A stretch of 64,000 nt of DNA from Lepisosteus oculatus (GCF_040954835.1 NC_090711.1:7757501-7821500); one strand, 5' to 3'. Shown: positions 14,301-24,264, counted from the first letter of the stretch. Program-made: numbers and translations. The notes: a model not told the origin generated them from the sequence alone.

Positions 14301-15516
14301 TGCTCTTCTTTTAAATGCAGGGGTGTAAACGAGTATTTCAGTCTAAATGTGTTCAGAACAAAAAATATAATGCGATTTATAATGCGCTTTTAATAATGCG
14401 CACAGGTTCCATGTGGTCCCTAAGCTAAGCAAAGGGCATGACTGCAAATAAGGTTCTTAACAGCAAATTATACAATTATATTGTCAAACATTAAATTTAC
14501 AAGTCAGAATAGGACCGTTCTTAAATAAATCAAGGTAAGCAGTAAACTGAGACGCCGTAATTCTCATAGGCAGCAGCAGAGGAGCAGAACGAACAAAGAT
14601 GTCATTGTGTGACCGTTACCGATCTCCCTGAAGTGAAGGCCAGTCCGGATTCCTGAAGCTGGACGAGAACGCATAAAGCCTCGTTTCATAATTACGTGCA
14701 ATAGTTAGTACATTATAACTTACACTAACAATAAGTGACTATAAAGAGGAATAAACGCTAAGATTATATCCACGTAAAATAAACGGTTTCCTTTATTCCC
14801 ACTTCTTCTAGTCTTGTTAATGATATAAAATGCACATTTCAAACTCTTCTTCATTGCACAATCATTAAATGTTTTAAAAAGGATGCAACCTATTCTATGG
14901 GCGAAATATCTGCAATTTCAGTACAGTTTGTAATGTGTACGTCTTTGTTGTTCTTCAGGTGCCGGTTATGAAAAATTATGGTCCAAATAAAGCTAATTTT
15001 ATACCATCAAAGTTGAATGAAATATGCTGTTTAATATTCCCCAACCGTTTAGTCAAGTAAACGATTCCTCCCTGTCTAGTCACTTGTTGCTTAAAAGTTC
15101 ACACTTGGTGAAATAGTCCAGCTCTGTGCTCAACTGAAAGGACCACATTGTTTTATCAGTTAAAACTACTCATACGATATTGTGCACAAATCCTGCGCAA
15201 CGCATATCATATCCATGAAGAACTTCGACCCGAAAATAATGAAAAAACAAACGACGACAAAGAGAGAAAAGAATAAAGTCGTTTGGTTCAATAGGGGAAG
15301 GGTCGATAATGTTACCTATTGCATCTTCATAATCATTTAGCATACCTGGTGTTGAGCATGTTATAGACCAGTTGGGGCTTACACTTAGATACTGTATAAC
15401 CATTCGAGGCGCAACTTGGGCTGGAGAATGCGACAAAATTAATCACTTACCTGGGCTAAGGATGCAATCAAAAGCTGGCAAAGGAAGAGCAGCCCAAGAG
15501 CTGAGAAACACGCCAT
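1..15516 (-). CDS. col9a3: Collagen type IX alpha-3 chain, 5' part (11 exons, 3' end outside window)
   Basis: Encodes the N-terminal part of a fibril-associated (FACIT) collagen chain that joins the alpha1 and alpha2 chains in type IX collagen on cartilage fibrils. Coding exons on the minus strand are 15451-15516, 13867-13935, 12025-12060, 10657-10728, 10137-10190, 6631-6666, 5798-5821, 5243-5296, 1851-1904, 945-986 and 1-32 (cut). All visible introns are GT-AG and phase 0, and most exons start with a Gly codon in multiples of 9 or 12 bp units, as in fibrillar-type collagen genes. The product has a 22-residue signal peptide, a COL3 triple helix of about 134 residues from residue 25, then an NC3 hinge with Cys170 and Cys174 (CPAICPP), close to human alpha3(IX) CPSICPP. 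GLPGLPGVD followed by GLTG also matches human COL9A3. Adjacency to ogfr supports COL9A3 over COL9A1 or COL9A2. Introns are 0.4-3.5 kb and contain degraded SINEs. Confidence 0.93.
945..986 (-). CDS. col9a3: col9a3 exon 10 (NC3 hinge, first part)
   Basis: 14 codons (GLPGAFPEGSGEAV) between cccaaag and gtaagc. It aligns without gaps to GHPGVLPEGATDLQ of human COL9A3, so this is the NC3 interruption. Unlike human alpha3 it carries EGSGE around Ser165, an exact (E/D)GSG(E/D) glycosaminoglycan-attachment motif (see findings). Confidence 0.9.
1851..1904 (-). CDS. col9a3: col9a3 exon 9 (end of COL3)
   Basis: 54 bp, six triplets (GPEGPPGSTGPSGPPGPP), donor gtaag, acceptor tttcag. It corresponds to the proline-rich end of human COL3. 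Confidence 0.92.
4300..4575 (+). mobile_element. Degraded tRNA-type SINE remnant in a col9a3 intron
   Basis: Contains diverged pieces of the common fish SINE body (tttcctcccacttcccaaag, acatgcaggat), with the order expected on the plus strand. No intact box A or box B is visible. It explains a long chance reading frame on the opposite strand. Confidence 0.4.
5243..5296 (-). CDS. col9a3: col9a3 exon 8 (COL3)
   Basis: 54 bp, six triplets (GPPGATGLSGGLGPQGPP) that align with GEAGVSGPPGGIGLRGPP of human COL9A3. Donor gtgagt, acceptor ctctctag. A (TG)16 run lies in the intron 58-89 nt upstream of the acceptor on the transcribed strand. Confidence 0.92.
5354..5385. repeat. (AC)16 microsatellite, (UG)n in the col9a3 pre-mRNA
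   Basis: 32 bp of perfect AC dinucleotides, with further imperfect CA repeats on both sides. On the transcribed strand this is a UG repeat just upstream of the exon 8 acceptor. Confidence 0.97.
5798..5821 (-). CDS. col9a3: col9a3 exon 7 (24-bp micro-exon with a triplet imperfection)
   Basis: Only eight codons (GRGKPGPP) between ttcttag and gtaag. The Gly-X-Y register is broken by one residue (GR then GKP GPP). Human alpha3(IX) also has an imperfection at this part of COL3 (GLGGKGLPGPP), so the break supports the assignment and does not suggest decay. Confidence 0.87.
6290..6440 (-). mobile_element. 3' part of a SINE/LINE-type repeat, reverse orientation
   Basis: The sequence ccattttctaaccactttat followed by cagggtcatgggggagctg is the reverse complement of the 3' end of the common fish tRNA-type SINE. 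It is moderately diverged and sits between col9a3 exons 7 and 6. Confidence 0.55.
6631..6666 (-). CDS. col9a3: col9a3 exon 6 (COL3)
   Basis: 36 bp, four triplets (GEPGPPGPGGPP), with acceptor ctag and donor gtaag. It lies 3.5 kb downstream of exon 5 in transcript order. Confidence 0.9.
8051..8062 (-). promoter_or_regulatory. CTCF core motif in a col9a3 intron
   Basis: The minus strand reads CCACTAGGGGGC, a full match to the 12-bp CTCF core CCASYAGRKGGC. Occupancy cannot be judged from sequence. Confidence 0.4.
10137..10190 (-). CDS. col9a3: col9a3 exon 5 (COL3)
   Basis: 54 bp, six triplets (GLTGADGKAGKDGPPGPR). It continues the human-like GLTGxDGPPGPK stretch. 54 bp is the classic collagen exon unit. 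Confidence 0.93.
10657..10728 (-). CDS. col9a3: col9a3 exon 4 (COL3)
   Basis: 72 bp, eight perfect triplets, beginning GPKGKAG and ending GLPGLPGVD. The end is identical to human COL9A3 and helps tell this chain from COL9A2. Donor gtaag, acceptor ttag. Confidence 0.93.
12025..12060 (-). CDS. col9a3: col9a3 exon 3 (COL3)
   Basis: 36 bp, four Gly-X-Y triplets (GKPGPPGLPGKP), flanked by a ttacag acceptor and gtgagt donor. It aligns with GEAGPPGLPGPP of human COL9A3. Confidence 0.92.
13867..13935 (-). CDS. col9a3: col9a3 exon 2 (start of COL3 helix)
   Basis: 23 codons between a ccag acceptor and a gtgagt donor. It starts Thr-Pro, then uninterrupted Gly-X-Y triplets (GPRGPIGLPGPPGPLGKDG) ending TD. 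This matches the start of human alpha3(IX), where the helix begins almost directly after the signal peptide because there is no large NC4 domain. Confidence 0.92.
15451..15516 (-). CDS. col9a3: col9a3 exon 1 (signal peptide)
   Basis: 22 codons from ATG (15514-15516) to a CAG codon followed by a gtaag donor. The start context on the minus strand is GAGCCATGG, with G at -3 and G at +4, a strong Kozak site. The peptide is hydrophobic (ALGLLFLCQLLIASLA) and ends SLAQ, a typical secretory signal directing the chain to the ER. No other in-frame ATG lies nearby. Confidence 0.92.
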
Positions 15517-15603
15517 GGCTCGGGTCCTCCTCTCAACTCGGATTTTGAGTTAAAAAGGGTCACCCCCTTCCTCTTTCCCTCTCGCTGCCTCTCTCCTCCC
15601 GGC

Positions 15604-15609
15604 TTATAA
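15604..15609 (-). promoter_or_regulatory. col9a3: TATA-like element of col9a3
   Basis: TTATAA lies about 90 bp upstream of the start codon, giving a predicted transcription start near 15575 and a 5'UTR of about 60 nt. The flanks are pyrimidine-rich on the coding strand. Position and spacing fit, but a start site cannot be proven from sequence. Confidence 0.4.
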
Positions 15610-15717
15610 CGGACCGTTCCTTCTCCTCGCGGCGCGGAGCTCGTGAATAAGTTCACTTTGCATCCAGATAAACCCGAGTCTCCAGCTGGAGGGGCTGAAC
15701 TCAAAGTCACACACGTC

Positions 15718-15736
15718 GGGGAGGGGGTTGGGGGGG
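15718..15736 (+). promoter_or_regulatory. G-run tract in the col9a3 upstream region
   Basis: Three close runs of 4, 5 and 7 G (GGGGAGGGGGTTGGGGGGG), with more G runs at 15762-15782. It could form a G-quadruplex or bind SP/KLF factors on the opposite C-rich strand. It lies about 115 bp upstream of the TATA-like element. Confidence 0.4.
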
Positions 15737-15799
15737 CACAGCTCAGCACAGGAGCTGGAAAAGGGCACGGGAGGGGGAGAGGGTGTGGGAAGGAATAGG

Positions 15800-17342
15800 C
15801 TGTACAATGTGCGTGTCAGTCAGCACCTTGGGCAAGGTGGGACACAAAGAATCAGCGAATTAACAGCTCAGCACAGAAGTTGGGGAGTGTCATAATGTAG
15901 CCCCCATTCCAATACAATTAAGTACAATGTTGACTATTTCTCGATACACCTCTTCTAGTATTTGGACAAACTGGAAAAATGAGGAGGTTCACGGAAAGAG
16001 GTGCAAAACAAGCAAATGATTTAGCGTTAAGATACTTAAAATTTAAGAGTGCATATTCCAGGAATCTTATCATCTTTTCAGGTATTCAATGAAAGGTTAT
16101 TGATCTCATCTACAGAGCAGTTGTATGTGACAAAAATCTGTATTTTAGATTAAATTGATGGACCTTTATATTTGTCATCCATATATCGTATGCATACATT
16201 CAATACCACAATGCATAAAACCATTAATTAGTACTTGATTGTTTTGCATCAGAATTCTGTAAATACAAGAGATCTATTTAAAGAAACCATTTATGGCTGG
16301 TATAATTAAACACTGCTGTTTCCTAGCTTCTTCCAGAGCTCAGATGTCTGAAAAGAACACTTCCATTATTAAATATTAAACGTTTTATTGTAAACTTAAA
16401 CAGAACTGAACAAACGAGATAAATAGGTAATGTTTAATTTGCATCAAATAAAATGACTCCATTACTACTTGCCTTGTTGTTACAGAGATTTAGATGTAGT
16501 TCAAGTTTTGAAAGACATATATAAACGATAGTTGTATGAGAAGATATTGAAAAAGAAAGAACCTTATCATACACCTCCAAAATATTTTCTTCCTGAGATT
16601 TCAGTTTTAAAAAATGTGAGGAAAAAATAACTTTGGCACCTACAACTGTAATGCATCATGAATAACAACATATGCTTAAGGCTGTTCTTACATCCAATAA
16701 ACTCACATTTCAACAACAACACAAGATATTACAACATTTGGAGAAAATATTATGACTCAAAGCACTGTGAAACAGATATTTAAAAATCATCATTCAAACC
16801 ATATAGCAGTAGTACCAAATGGCTATGCATATAATTCTGCCATTATATACAGGAAGTCAGAATGTTTCTCCTATTCAGACTATACAAAATATAATTTCAG
16901 GTGACACTTGTAAAGGGAGATAACTGTTGGCTTCAAGGCTTCAATATGTTAATATATACTGCATTTTGTAGACTTGTAGTTGTAGACATACTTCAGGGTA
17001 CGGCTAAGGGGAAACATGACCACTGCACTATATCAATTTTTTGAGCCACTCAACAATCACAAAACTTTAAGTCTAGTATATGATGAAACCATGCAGAACT
17101 CTGCCTTTAAGTGACACAGAATTTGTGATGGGCAATGCATCTGATTTCTGGATTTAATTTTGGTGTGGGATCTAATAAAATTCATTTTTCTTCTACGAGC
17201 CAGTCTATTCAGAAAGTCTTTTAAGACTATAAAACAGAACTTAAAAACTATGATCATATAAAGGAGCTTAACCTACAGAGGACCTTTTAAAGGAAGAATG
17301 TGTCTTGGTACATAAAATCTCCTTCACTTAATATATTTAGGT
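15800..17342. other. Intergenic spacer between ogfr 3' end and col9a3 promoter
   Basis: About 1.5 kb of AT-rich sequence without a supported exon or recognisable transposon. ACAATG words (SOX-like) occur near 15805 and 15922 but are too short to call. The right part is probably the ogfr 3' flank or distal 3'UTR. Confidence 0.5.
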
Positions 17343-17348
17343 TTTATT
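17343..17348 (-). terminator. ogfr: Candidate ogfr polyadenylation signal
   Basis: AATAAA on the minus strand, 46 nt past the stop codon. A 3'UTR this short is unusual; further AATAAA words occur downstream (for example near 16381), so the main site could be more distal. Confidence 0.35.
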
Positions 17349-17393
17349 ATTTCGTAACAGATTGATGTGATCGGTTGTAAACTTATCACAATT

Positions 17394-18612
17394 TTAATCT
17401 CCCTGTTCCATTTCTGACTCTGAATTGTTGTGTGCATCAATGTTCACTGAGTCAACATCCATGTCTTCCTCCTTGGACAGAGTGGATGTACGTTTGCCAC
17501 GCCCACTTTTCTGATTAGAGTTCTCATTGGTTATCGGAGCTGACTTAGTAATGCTCACATCTGCAGGTCTATTTGTGCCGTCTGGTGTTTCTCCTGCATC
17601 TGTACCGTCAGTCAGAGATGGTTCAATTAGTTCTGGTTGGCTTGGTGTTCGATCTGGTTCCTGGTTTTGTTGAGTTCCCAGGAGTGCTGCATCTTGAGGA
17701 CCTTCCAATTGATCTTCAGGTGATCTGTGATTCTGCTCATTCTCAGCTGCACTTTGTTCGGAATCTGGCATGATAGTCAAGGAACTATGGCTGCGCTCAC
17801 ATGGCGTCATCTTCTTATTTTTTCCATCTCCAGCTTCTGCTTCATCATTGTTTTCATGTAGATCATCATCCACAACATTGCCTATTTTCTCGGTTTCTCC
17901 TCTTCCCTCATCTCTACTTTCGTTCTCTTGTTTACCTTTAAACGCGAAGTCCTGAGGGGATGCTGCTTCCTCAACGTTGGTTGAATTGCAGTCTTTTGGC
18001 AGCTCGCAGTTCTTTTTGACCTCATCTTTTCCATCACCTGTACCGACCTCTTTTTGCCCGTTTTCTGCAGATGTTGGTAAAAGTTCCGACTGCGCGTCGT
18101 CAGACAGACTTATCTGTTCATTACTTTGACTTGCGTCATCAGCGACTGTTCCTTTCACTTTGTAGTCAGGGCATTTCTCCTCTGACCTATTTTTCGTCCC
18201 CTCTTCAGCTGGTTTACCTTGCTCCTCCTCCTTGCTATCCTTCCCTTTGTCCACTACGCGTCCCTTCCCAGGATGAACGTCCTTGTTCCGGTTGCCTTCG
18301 GAGGCCGAGACCTCACTGCTGTCCGCTGATCTCTTTCTGGCGAAACGTTTCTGAACCCTCCGGGGGCACCACACAAATTTGTCCTTGGGCTCGAAGTGTT
18401 GGTAGGCGTACTCGATCAGTTCCCTGCGCTTCCTCTTGTCTCGAATAGAGAACAAGAAGTAGTCCAGAACGCTGCGCTTCACGCTGCTCAGCTCCTTATT
18501 CACCAGAGTCTCTTCTAGGAAGAATTTGACCAGCGGAGCCTTGTAGTGTTCAAACCCCAGCTCGCCCAGACACTTCAGGATACGGGTTATGCGAAGATTG
18601 TTGTGCATGTTT
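17394..18612 (-). CDS. ogfr: ogfr exon 7 (terminal)
   Basis: 1219 nt from a gcttacag acceptor to a TAA stop. The first 90 or so codons finish the OGFr_N domain (NNLRITRILKCLGELGFEHY). The remaining part is an acidic, Lys/Ser-rich disordered tail of about 300 residues ending MEQGD. No frameshift is seen. Confidence 0.93.
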
Positions 18613-21600
18613 CTGTAAGCATTGGCAAAGAAAAGAATTAAAAAAAATATTACAGTGTTGTTGACTGTAAGGGAAATGAGACAAAGGAGTTTCTTATAAC
18701 ACTTAATGATAATGCTCGCAAAACATTAAAAATAAAATCAATTCACACATTTGGAAATGAGCAACATTAATCCATACATTCATGTGGGATGAGCAAAAAA
18801 TTGACAGTGCTCAAAAGGCACATTCACACTATCAGTTTGAATTTTAACATTTGTTCCTGATCAAATCTGGCACTGCAACTACACTGATAGCAGAGTGAAA
18901 GGTATTGTGTCTAGTTTAGACTTGACCTCCTGGCAGTGCTAACAGCCACAGAAATGTAAAACGTATCAACTGCACTATCATACACATGGTGTTCTTTTCA
19001 TGGAGAAGAGTCCCCATTACCTGTAAAGTGCGTTGAGTGGAGTGTCTAGAAAAAAAGCACTAAGTGTAAAGAATTATTATTATTATGGGTTAATTGAAAT
19101 ACATTAACTGTTTAGCAAGATAGAATAATTTATTTCTTGATTGGTTTAAGAAATAAATAAGACTCTCCCTCACATGGAACGCTAGTAGCTTATTAGGATG
19201 TATAAGACCACCATGTAGCCAATGGTGTGTGTCCTAATGAAGGCTTGTATGTAGGCAGTAAATTTGACAAGTTCTATTCATGTTTTTGCGGAGAAGAGAC
19301 AATGGTGTTATAAGATTATAACTGACAGCATCTCAAAAGGTTTTGGTGTAAAGATTTTTCTTTTGTAAATACGCATTATGCTCTGGTCAAGAATTATAAG
19401 GCTGAGATTCACCAAACTGCTTTACCTGTAAATTTTATTTTTACTGAGTGTTTGAATATTTACCAGTTTCTTAAGGAAACAGGAAATACCTCCTTCAGTT
19501 TGTTGAGTTCCTCAGGATTCCCGCCACAATGTGAACCTATCACCTATCACCACATGAATTCCAGACCTCTACATAAACTGTTCACACAAAACAGTGTGGG
19601 TTTTGTGTGAACAGTTTGAGAGTGGAGTGCAAAAGCTTATCCAGACAAGGTGACAGTGTAAATGTACACTGCTGATCCCAATGCAATTCAATGTATTGGA
19701 ATAGTACAATGATCCTGATCACAACTGGCAGCTTAAATGCACCTAATAAATGAATCAGCCTTTTCACTAACCGGTCTAAATTATCAAATCGGTCCTCGAA
19801 GTTCCAAGCTCGCTTCACTTCTCCAGTCTCCTTGTTCACCAGCTCTATACCGTAAAATCCCAGCATGAGCTCATAAGACTGGATAAGTGTTTGTTTGGCT
19901 ACTTCATTTTTATGAAATTCCTACAAAAAAAATGACAGAGAGCAAAGGTTTTCAAGCAATGGTTTACAAACCTTTTCAACAAATTAGCAGACGTTGTTTG
20001 TTCTTTTGTTCACTCACCTCAATTTCTTCCCTGGTTAGTTCATAGGCCATGTAGTTCATTCCTGGCTCACGTAAAGGAAATAACCTGCAAGTTGGTTATT
20101 ACAACAACATTATTGTATCCAGAAGTTCACCACCTTCTGATCATTTAAAACATACTTTTACTTTTGTATGTACTCTTAATATTATCTTCTTGTATAATAA
20201 ATGAGGTTGAAAATATCTTACCACTGAATGTAGGAATGGTTTCTTTCTAATTTCTTATAGTCTTGCTTCCAGTTTTGGAGAAATTCTTTGATCATTATTC
20301 CTATAGAAATTAACGCAAGAAGAAAATGGGACTTTTATTCTTGGGTATTGATTACACCATTCCAATAAACCTTACATTTTCCTTTTGTGTACATACATTT
20401 GAAAGTCTTCTGCTATTTGTAATGAGCACACACGAAAACGTTTGCCAACAGTGTACAAATCTGGGATCAATAACTGATTCTTTGCTTCGCAGTTCATGGC
20501 ACCAACTCCTGTACTTCAGGGGGAGAAGAGCGATAGGCTAACGAGCTCTTCTGATTTGGTCACGGAGGGGCAGTTCATTTATTGATTTCCTCACAGTATT
20601 CAACAGGAGATTTAGTACCGGCTGATTATTCTGAATATAATACGTTCTGGTCAAACAGACCATGGACAGTTAGTTACGCCTTTTCACTGAAGAACATTTT
20701 AAAACAGCCATTCCATCAAGCTGTTTTTTTAAAAGATCCAATTCCAACAGCTCCAAGGTGCAAAGTGTGAGACACTACTGAGAACAGAAAGTCTTGTTCC
20801 CTGTCCTGAACTATCCTAAACTTAATTTCCTCTTGCTTGCCCACTATATCACAGTTAAAGCTGTCAAAGATGATACCACAGCTTCCTTCAAGAACTGGCA
20901 AGAAGCAATCCTTGGATCAATTAGCTATTAGCAACTAATTGAGCTAGAGGGGTCAAATGGCCAACCCTGTTTTATAGAATTTCTTATAATATGGTCTAGC
21001 ATTAACTATCAGGCTTTTCAACTAAATGAAAGCAAAGAAAGGCACAAGATAAAATAATTACAACAGAAAATCGTTCTCAGAACAAACAGTTTTTAAAATT
21101 CTTCAGTTTTGTAACTAAATGTAAATTAGCTTCATGACATACCATCTGGCTCAGTGCCAATTTCATTCAGGTAGAACTTCAAATTGAACATCTTTCCACG
21201 TGAATACTCTTCATTGTCCTGAAATTCCTGTTGGACAGCAAGAAAAACAAAACAAATAAGTTGTCTTTGCACTAAAGGTGTACTCTCACTTATGAGGACA
21301 AAACACAAAGGGTTAAAACACTACAAACAGTGAGGAAAACCTACCTTTCTATTATTGCTCTCTAATATAATACAGTACATAGTGTTCAAATTTCAGTTTT
21401 GATGAACTCACTTGAAATCTCTTCTGCCACAGACAAATCGGTCTGTAAATTAAGAGATCTGTAAATTAACAAGGAATCACGGCCTACTAATAATCTATGA
21501 ATCGGCCTCATTATTTTGTTCTCCTCCCCACTGATATCCGATGTGTGGAGAGCGCACTGGTGCATTTAGGGTGCCGTTGCATCCAGGTGGGGGTTACACA

Positions 21601-24150
21601 CTGGTGGTGGAGGGGAGTCCCCATTACCTGTAAAGTGCTTTGAGTGGAGTGTCCAGAAACGAACTATATAAGTTTGAGGACTGAAAGGTGGAAATAGACA
21701 ATCAGGCCCTCTCAGTGAAGATAAGCAACCCCGTGACCTCCAGCATGCCTGCGGATTTGTGGGGCTATCAGGCTGGGACGAGAGTGAGGAATGTGTGCTC
21801 TCTTCAGACTGGGGCTGATTCGACTGCGACGTCAAAAACGGAGCAGCTCGAAGGCGGAAAAGTCAGAGAAGCCTGCCTCATGCTCTCCTGCGTAGGGGTG
21901 TGGTATTTGTAGCTATGAGCCAAGAGGTGAAAAATACAACTGGCAATTCTGAAATGAGTACAAAAAAATGCCGATTCCAAAATCAGGTAAATATAACAAT
22001 AAAAAACACTTTCAACCTTTCGTTTTAGAAGTAACCACTAGTCCAGTTCCAAAGGGATATGGAGGTTTGTTGAACAGAAACTCTGAATTCCTCATTTCTC
22101 TTTTACAAAATGTGTGAGAAGAACAGGAAGGGACTGACTCAAACAAACAGCATTTTCACATCAGCCAATAATCATTCATGACAAAGTTTTTAAACTACAA
22201 AGTTTTTAAAAACAAGCCAATCATTTTTTTTAATTCTGTATACTGCAATCTTGAATCCACATTCACAATCATCCGAATACAGACAAAGCCCTATTTTGTA
22301 ACAATAAACAGCGCAGCACTTACTGGATATCCGTGCCTATAGTTCTGCATGTCCATTGCAGCACGCTGATTTCGAGAAGGCTGGAAAAAGCTCTGGAAAA
22401 CAGAAAGGTCACTTTTTCCGTGAAAACAAACAGGAGGATCAAACACTCTGAAGACATAATCCATTCATCTTAAAACTTGTTTTTCTTAGAATAGATAAGA
22501 AAAATAATTTGTGTGAAGAAAATGCCAATCAATAGAAAACCAGAGGTCCCCAAGCAGACCTATTAAAAGTAATTACGCAACATCTTGACATATTTTAGAC
22601 TAAAGATTTTAACATCAAACAGGAAGATAAAGTGATACTTGGGCTTTCTGACGTATGCCTATTTTTGTTTTGTCCCTGAAGAATCAGACTGTTTGCCCAT
22701 GGTAAACACCGTCTTTCCAATGACACCATGACAAGTCATGATTCGTTCTTCAAAGGAAAGGTAGCTCATGTCTGTGCTAAAAGAAAAGCTCTTCTCGGGA
22801 TAAGCACATTGACAGCCCCCTGCTATGGATGCTTTCTTTGTCTGCATAAATGAAATGGAGAAGCACTAACAAACACAACCCGCACAACATTCCTCACATT
22901 CTGTTGCATAGCTGTTACATTTCTGCTCACTGTGTGGCGCCCTGCTCATCTTCTATGAGGGCCGGCAACATTTATCTCCAGTACTGTACTTAATAGCCAT
23001 CAATTAGTAATGGATGACAGAGGGCTTGCCCAAATATTGAGGGCTGTACAGCAGCTTTTGTAGAGAAAAGAGCAAACTGATGTACCTACTACTTAAACGT
23101 GAAAGCTGATTTAGGGTTTCATACCTATTTAAATATAGAGGCAAAATGGCAATCATGATGCATGATGTTCATAATTAACAATAATGACTAGTGATACACC
23201 AGATGGCCTTTTCTAGACTGCCAAAACATTATAGCTCCACTTTAGAGGATGTCACAAACGATAAGTGTATGTGCACTCATTTAGGATTCCCAGCAAGTCT
23301 GTTACTATGCACAACCTCCCTTTTTAATAAAAAAAAATCCATGACAAATTCTGGCAGTCTAAGCACCACTGTGTAAATATCTGTAGATTGGCAACCGCAC
23401 AAGGGTTTTGAGAAAGTTGTTTCTGCACCGACAACATCACAAACCGGATTTGCAACGTCCTCTGGTCTCTTAGGTTTCTGTTAGCAGAAATGGAAAGTGA
23501 AAATTGCACAGGCAAGATGCTGGAATGTATTCAAAATGATATTAATTGTTCGCGCAGTCGCCGAAGACAAGAGGATTTTGGTCCTTCTAACTTGCCGTCC
23601 AACATGACAAAGCACAGTCAGGCGGAACCCTCAGAAAACATGGGGGAAATGCAATATTAGGTTTAATTTGAGCACCACATAAGACGGTCGGAAACAGATT
23701 TACGGTGTTCTTGTTTAGCGATACACTGCTTCTTTAGGTATTAATGCATAAAATGCAAAGAAATACATAAAATGAGAGGAAACCGTAATGTGTTACGTTG
23801 CACTAAGCTATACTCTGCCAAAATCAAGGTTTAAACAGTTTAATTCTGTTTTTTCCCCCGTATATTTTATAAAGGTACTATGAACGTTCATATACTATAG
23901 GTGCTAGGCTTACACAAACCAAAACAGATCTACTGTAAGCTGCATCGCCCCAGACTGAGATAAGGTCTACTAGTAATCTCATTTTCTAACGAGATTTATA
24001 TTTAAAAAAAAACAAACATACAAAACTCCAGCTTTTCTGAGATTTGCTCGATATAGATCTCCGCGCTCCATTTCCCCCAGGGTCATCTTCCTCGCTTTCA
24101 GATTCCCAGGTCGAATCGTAGTCGCAAACTAAATCGTCGTCGGAAGACAT
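17394..24150 (-). CDS. ogfr: Opioid growth factor receptor, complete, 7 exons, 598 aa
   Basis: Nuclear-envelope-associated receptor for met-enkephalin (OGF), a brake on cell proliferation; not a GPCR. Exons: 24022-24150, 22324-22392, 21143-21227, 20222-20300, 20018-20084, 19772-19920 and 17394-18612. Phases join as 0, 0, 1, 2, 0, 2 and sum to 1797 nt. The OGFr_N domain spans about residues 55-270, with family hallmarks NHSYIQWLFPLREPG, YELMLGFYGI and HNNLRITRILK. APLVKFFLEETLV resembles human OGFR (APLVRFFLEETLV) more than OGFRL1. Exon 1 has DSTWE followed by an acidic run, as in human OGFR. The tail after residue 300 is low-complexity, rich in Glu, Lys, Asp and Ser, with basic patches (KRFARKR, GRGKRTS) that could be nuclear localisation signals. 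It lacks the 20-residue repeats of human OGFR. ogfr upstream of col9a3 in the same orientation matches human 20q13.33. Confidence 0.92.
19000..19085 (+). mobile_element. 3' tail of a 5S-type SINE in an ogfr intron
   Basis: Contains agtccccattacctgtaaag and ttgagtggagtgtc, ending in an (ATT)n run. Nearly identical to the tail at 21500-21672. Only the 3' end remains. Confidence 0.6.
19772..19920 (-). CDS. ogfr: ogfr exon 6
   Basis: 149 nt ending in phase 2. Contains SYELMLGFYGIELVNKETG and DRFDNLDR. Donor gttagt, acceptor ttgtag. Confidence 0.92.
20018..20084 (-). CDS. ogfr: ogfr exon 5
   Basis: 67 nt completing the Trp codon and reading LFPLREPGMNYMAYELTREE. LFPLREPG is invariant in OGFR and OGFRL1. 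Acceptor ttgcag, donor gtgagt. Confidence 0.93.
20222..20300 (-). CDS. ogfr: ogfr exon 4
   Basis: 79 nt, from phase 1 to phase 2. Encodes IMIKEFLQNWKQDYKKLE and then NHSYIQ, a hallmark of the family. Acceptor ctatag, donor gtaag. Confidence 0.93.
21143..21227 (-). CDS. ogfr: ogfr exon 3
   Basis: 85 nt ending in phase 1. Contains NLKFYLNEIGTEPDG, aligned with NLSFYRNEIRFLPNG of human OGFR. Donor gtatgt, acceptor ccaacag. Confidence 0.92.
21500..21672 (+). mobile_element. 3' half of a 5S-type SINE in an ogfr intron
   Basis: Carries gagagcgcactggtgcattt, gcatccaggtgggggttac and the tail gtaaagtgctttgagtggag. This is the 3' half of the family whose 5S-like heads lie at 45.5 and 47.2 kb. Confidence 0.6.
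22324..22392 (-). CDS. ogfr: ogfr exon 2
   Basis: 23 codons, phase 0 at both ends, containing SRNQRAAMDMQNYRHGYP, which aligns with SRNWRATRDMCRYRHNYP of human OGFR. Acceptor ttttccag, donor gtaag. Confidence 0.92.
22659..22841 (-). other. Candidate alternative terminal exon inside ogfr intron 1
   Basis: Open for 60 codons after a good acceptor (tttatgcag) and in phase 0 with ogfr exon 1, ending at TAG. The translation (TKKASIAGGCQCAYPEKS at its start) is not a family I recognise. Base composition is higher in GC than the surrounding intron. It would give a truncated OGFR without the receptor domain. A chance open frame is quite possible. Confidence 0.2.
24022..24150 (-). CDS. ogfr: ogfr exon 1
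   Basis: 43 codons, starting MSSDDDLVCDYDSTWE and ending SWSF, followed by a gtatgt donor. DSTWE plus the acidic stretch matches the human OGFR N-terminus. The start is the first ATG after a TATA box 60 bp upstream. Confidence 0.85.
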
Positions 24151-24209
24151 GCCTGCGCGGTGCTTGGCACACAGTCCCCGTGTCTGCGTGATATTCGCCG
24201 TGGAGGAAC

Positions 24210-24216
24210 TTTTATA
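24210..24216 (-). promoter_or_regulatory. ogfr: TATA box of ogfr
   Basis: TATAAAA on the minus strand, 60 bp upstream of the ATG, predicting transcription from about 24180. It lies within a CpG-rich stretch (about 24040-24345). Confidence 0.6.
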
Positions 24217-24264
24217 CTACGAGCCTTTGCCGTTCTGCAGCACAGGAAGAACCACCACCCGGCT

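Noticed and set aside
15170..15436. 88-codon minus-strand frame just downstream of col9a3 exon 1
   Set aside because: No homology seen, and it is intronic: reading through the exon 1 donor meets a stop at once.
15800..15930. SOX9 sites upstream of col9a3
   Set aside because: Only 6-bp ACAATG words, no paired or extended motif; not distinguishable from chance in AT-rich DNA.
17394..24150. Assignment of the receptor gene as ogfrl1
   Set aside because: The LVKFFLEETLV stretch, the DSTWE start and the neighbouring col9a3 fit OGFR; human OGFRL1 is not adjacent to a collagen gene.
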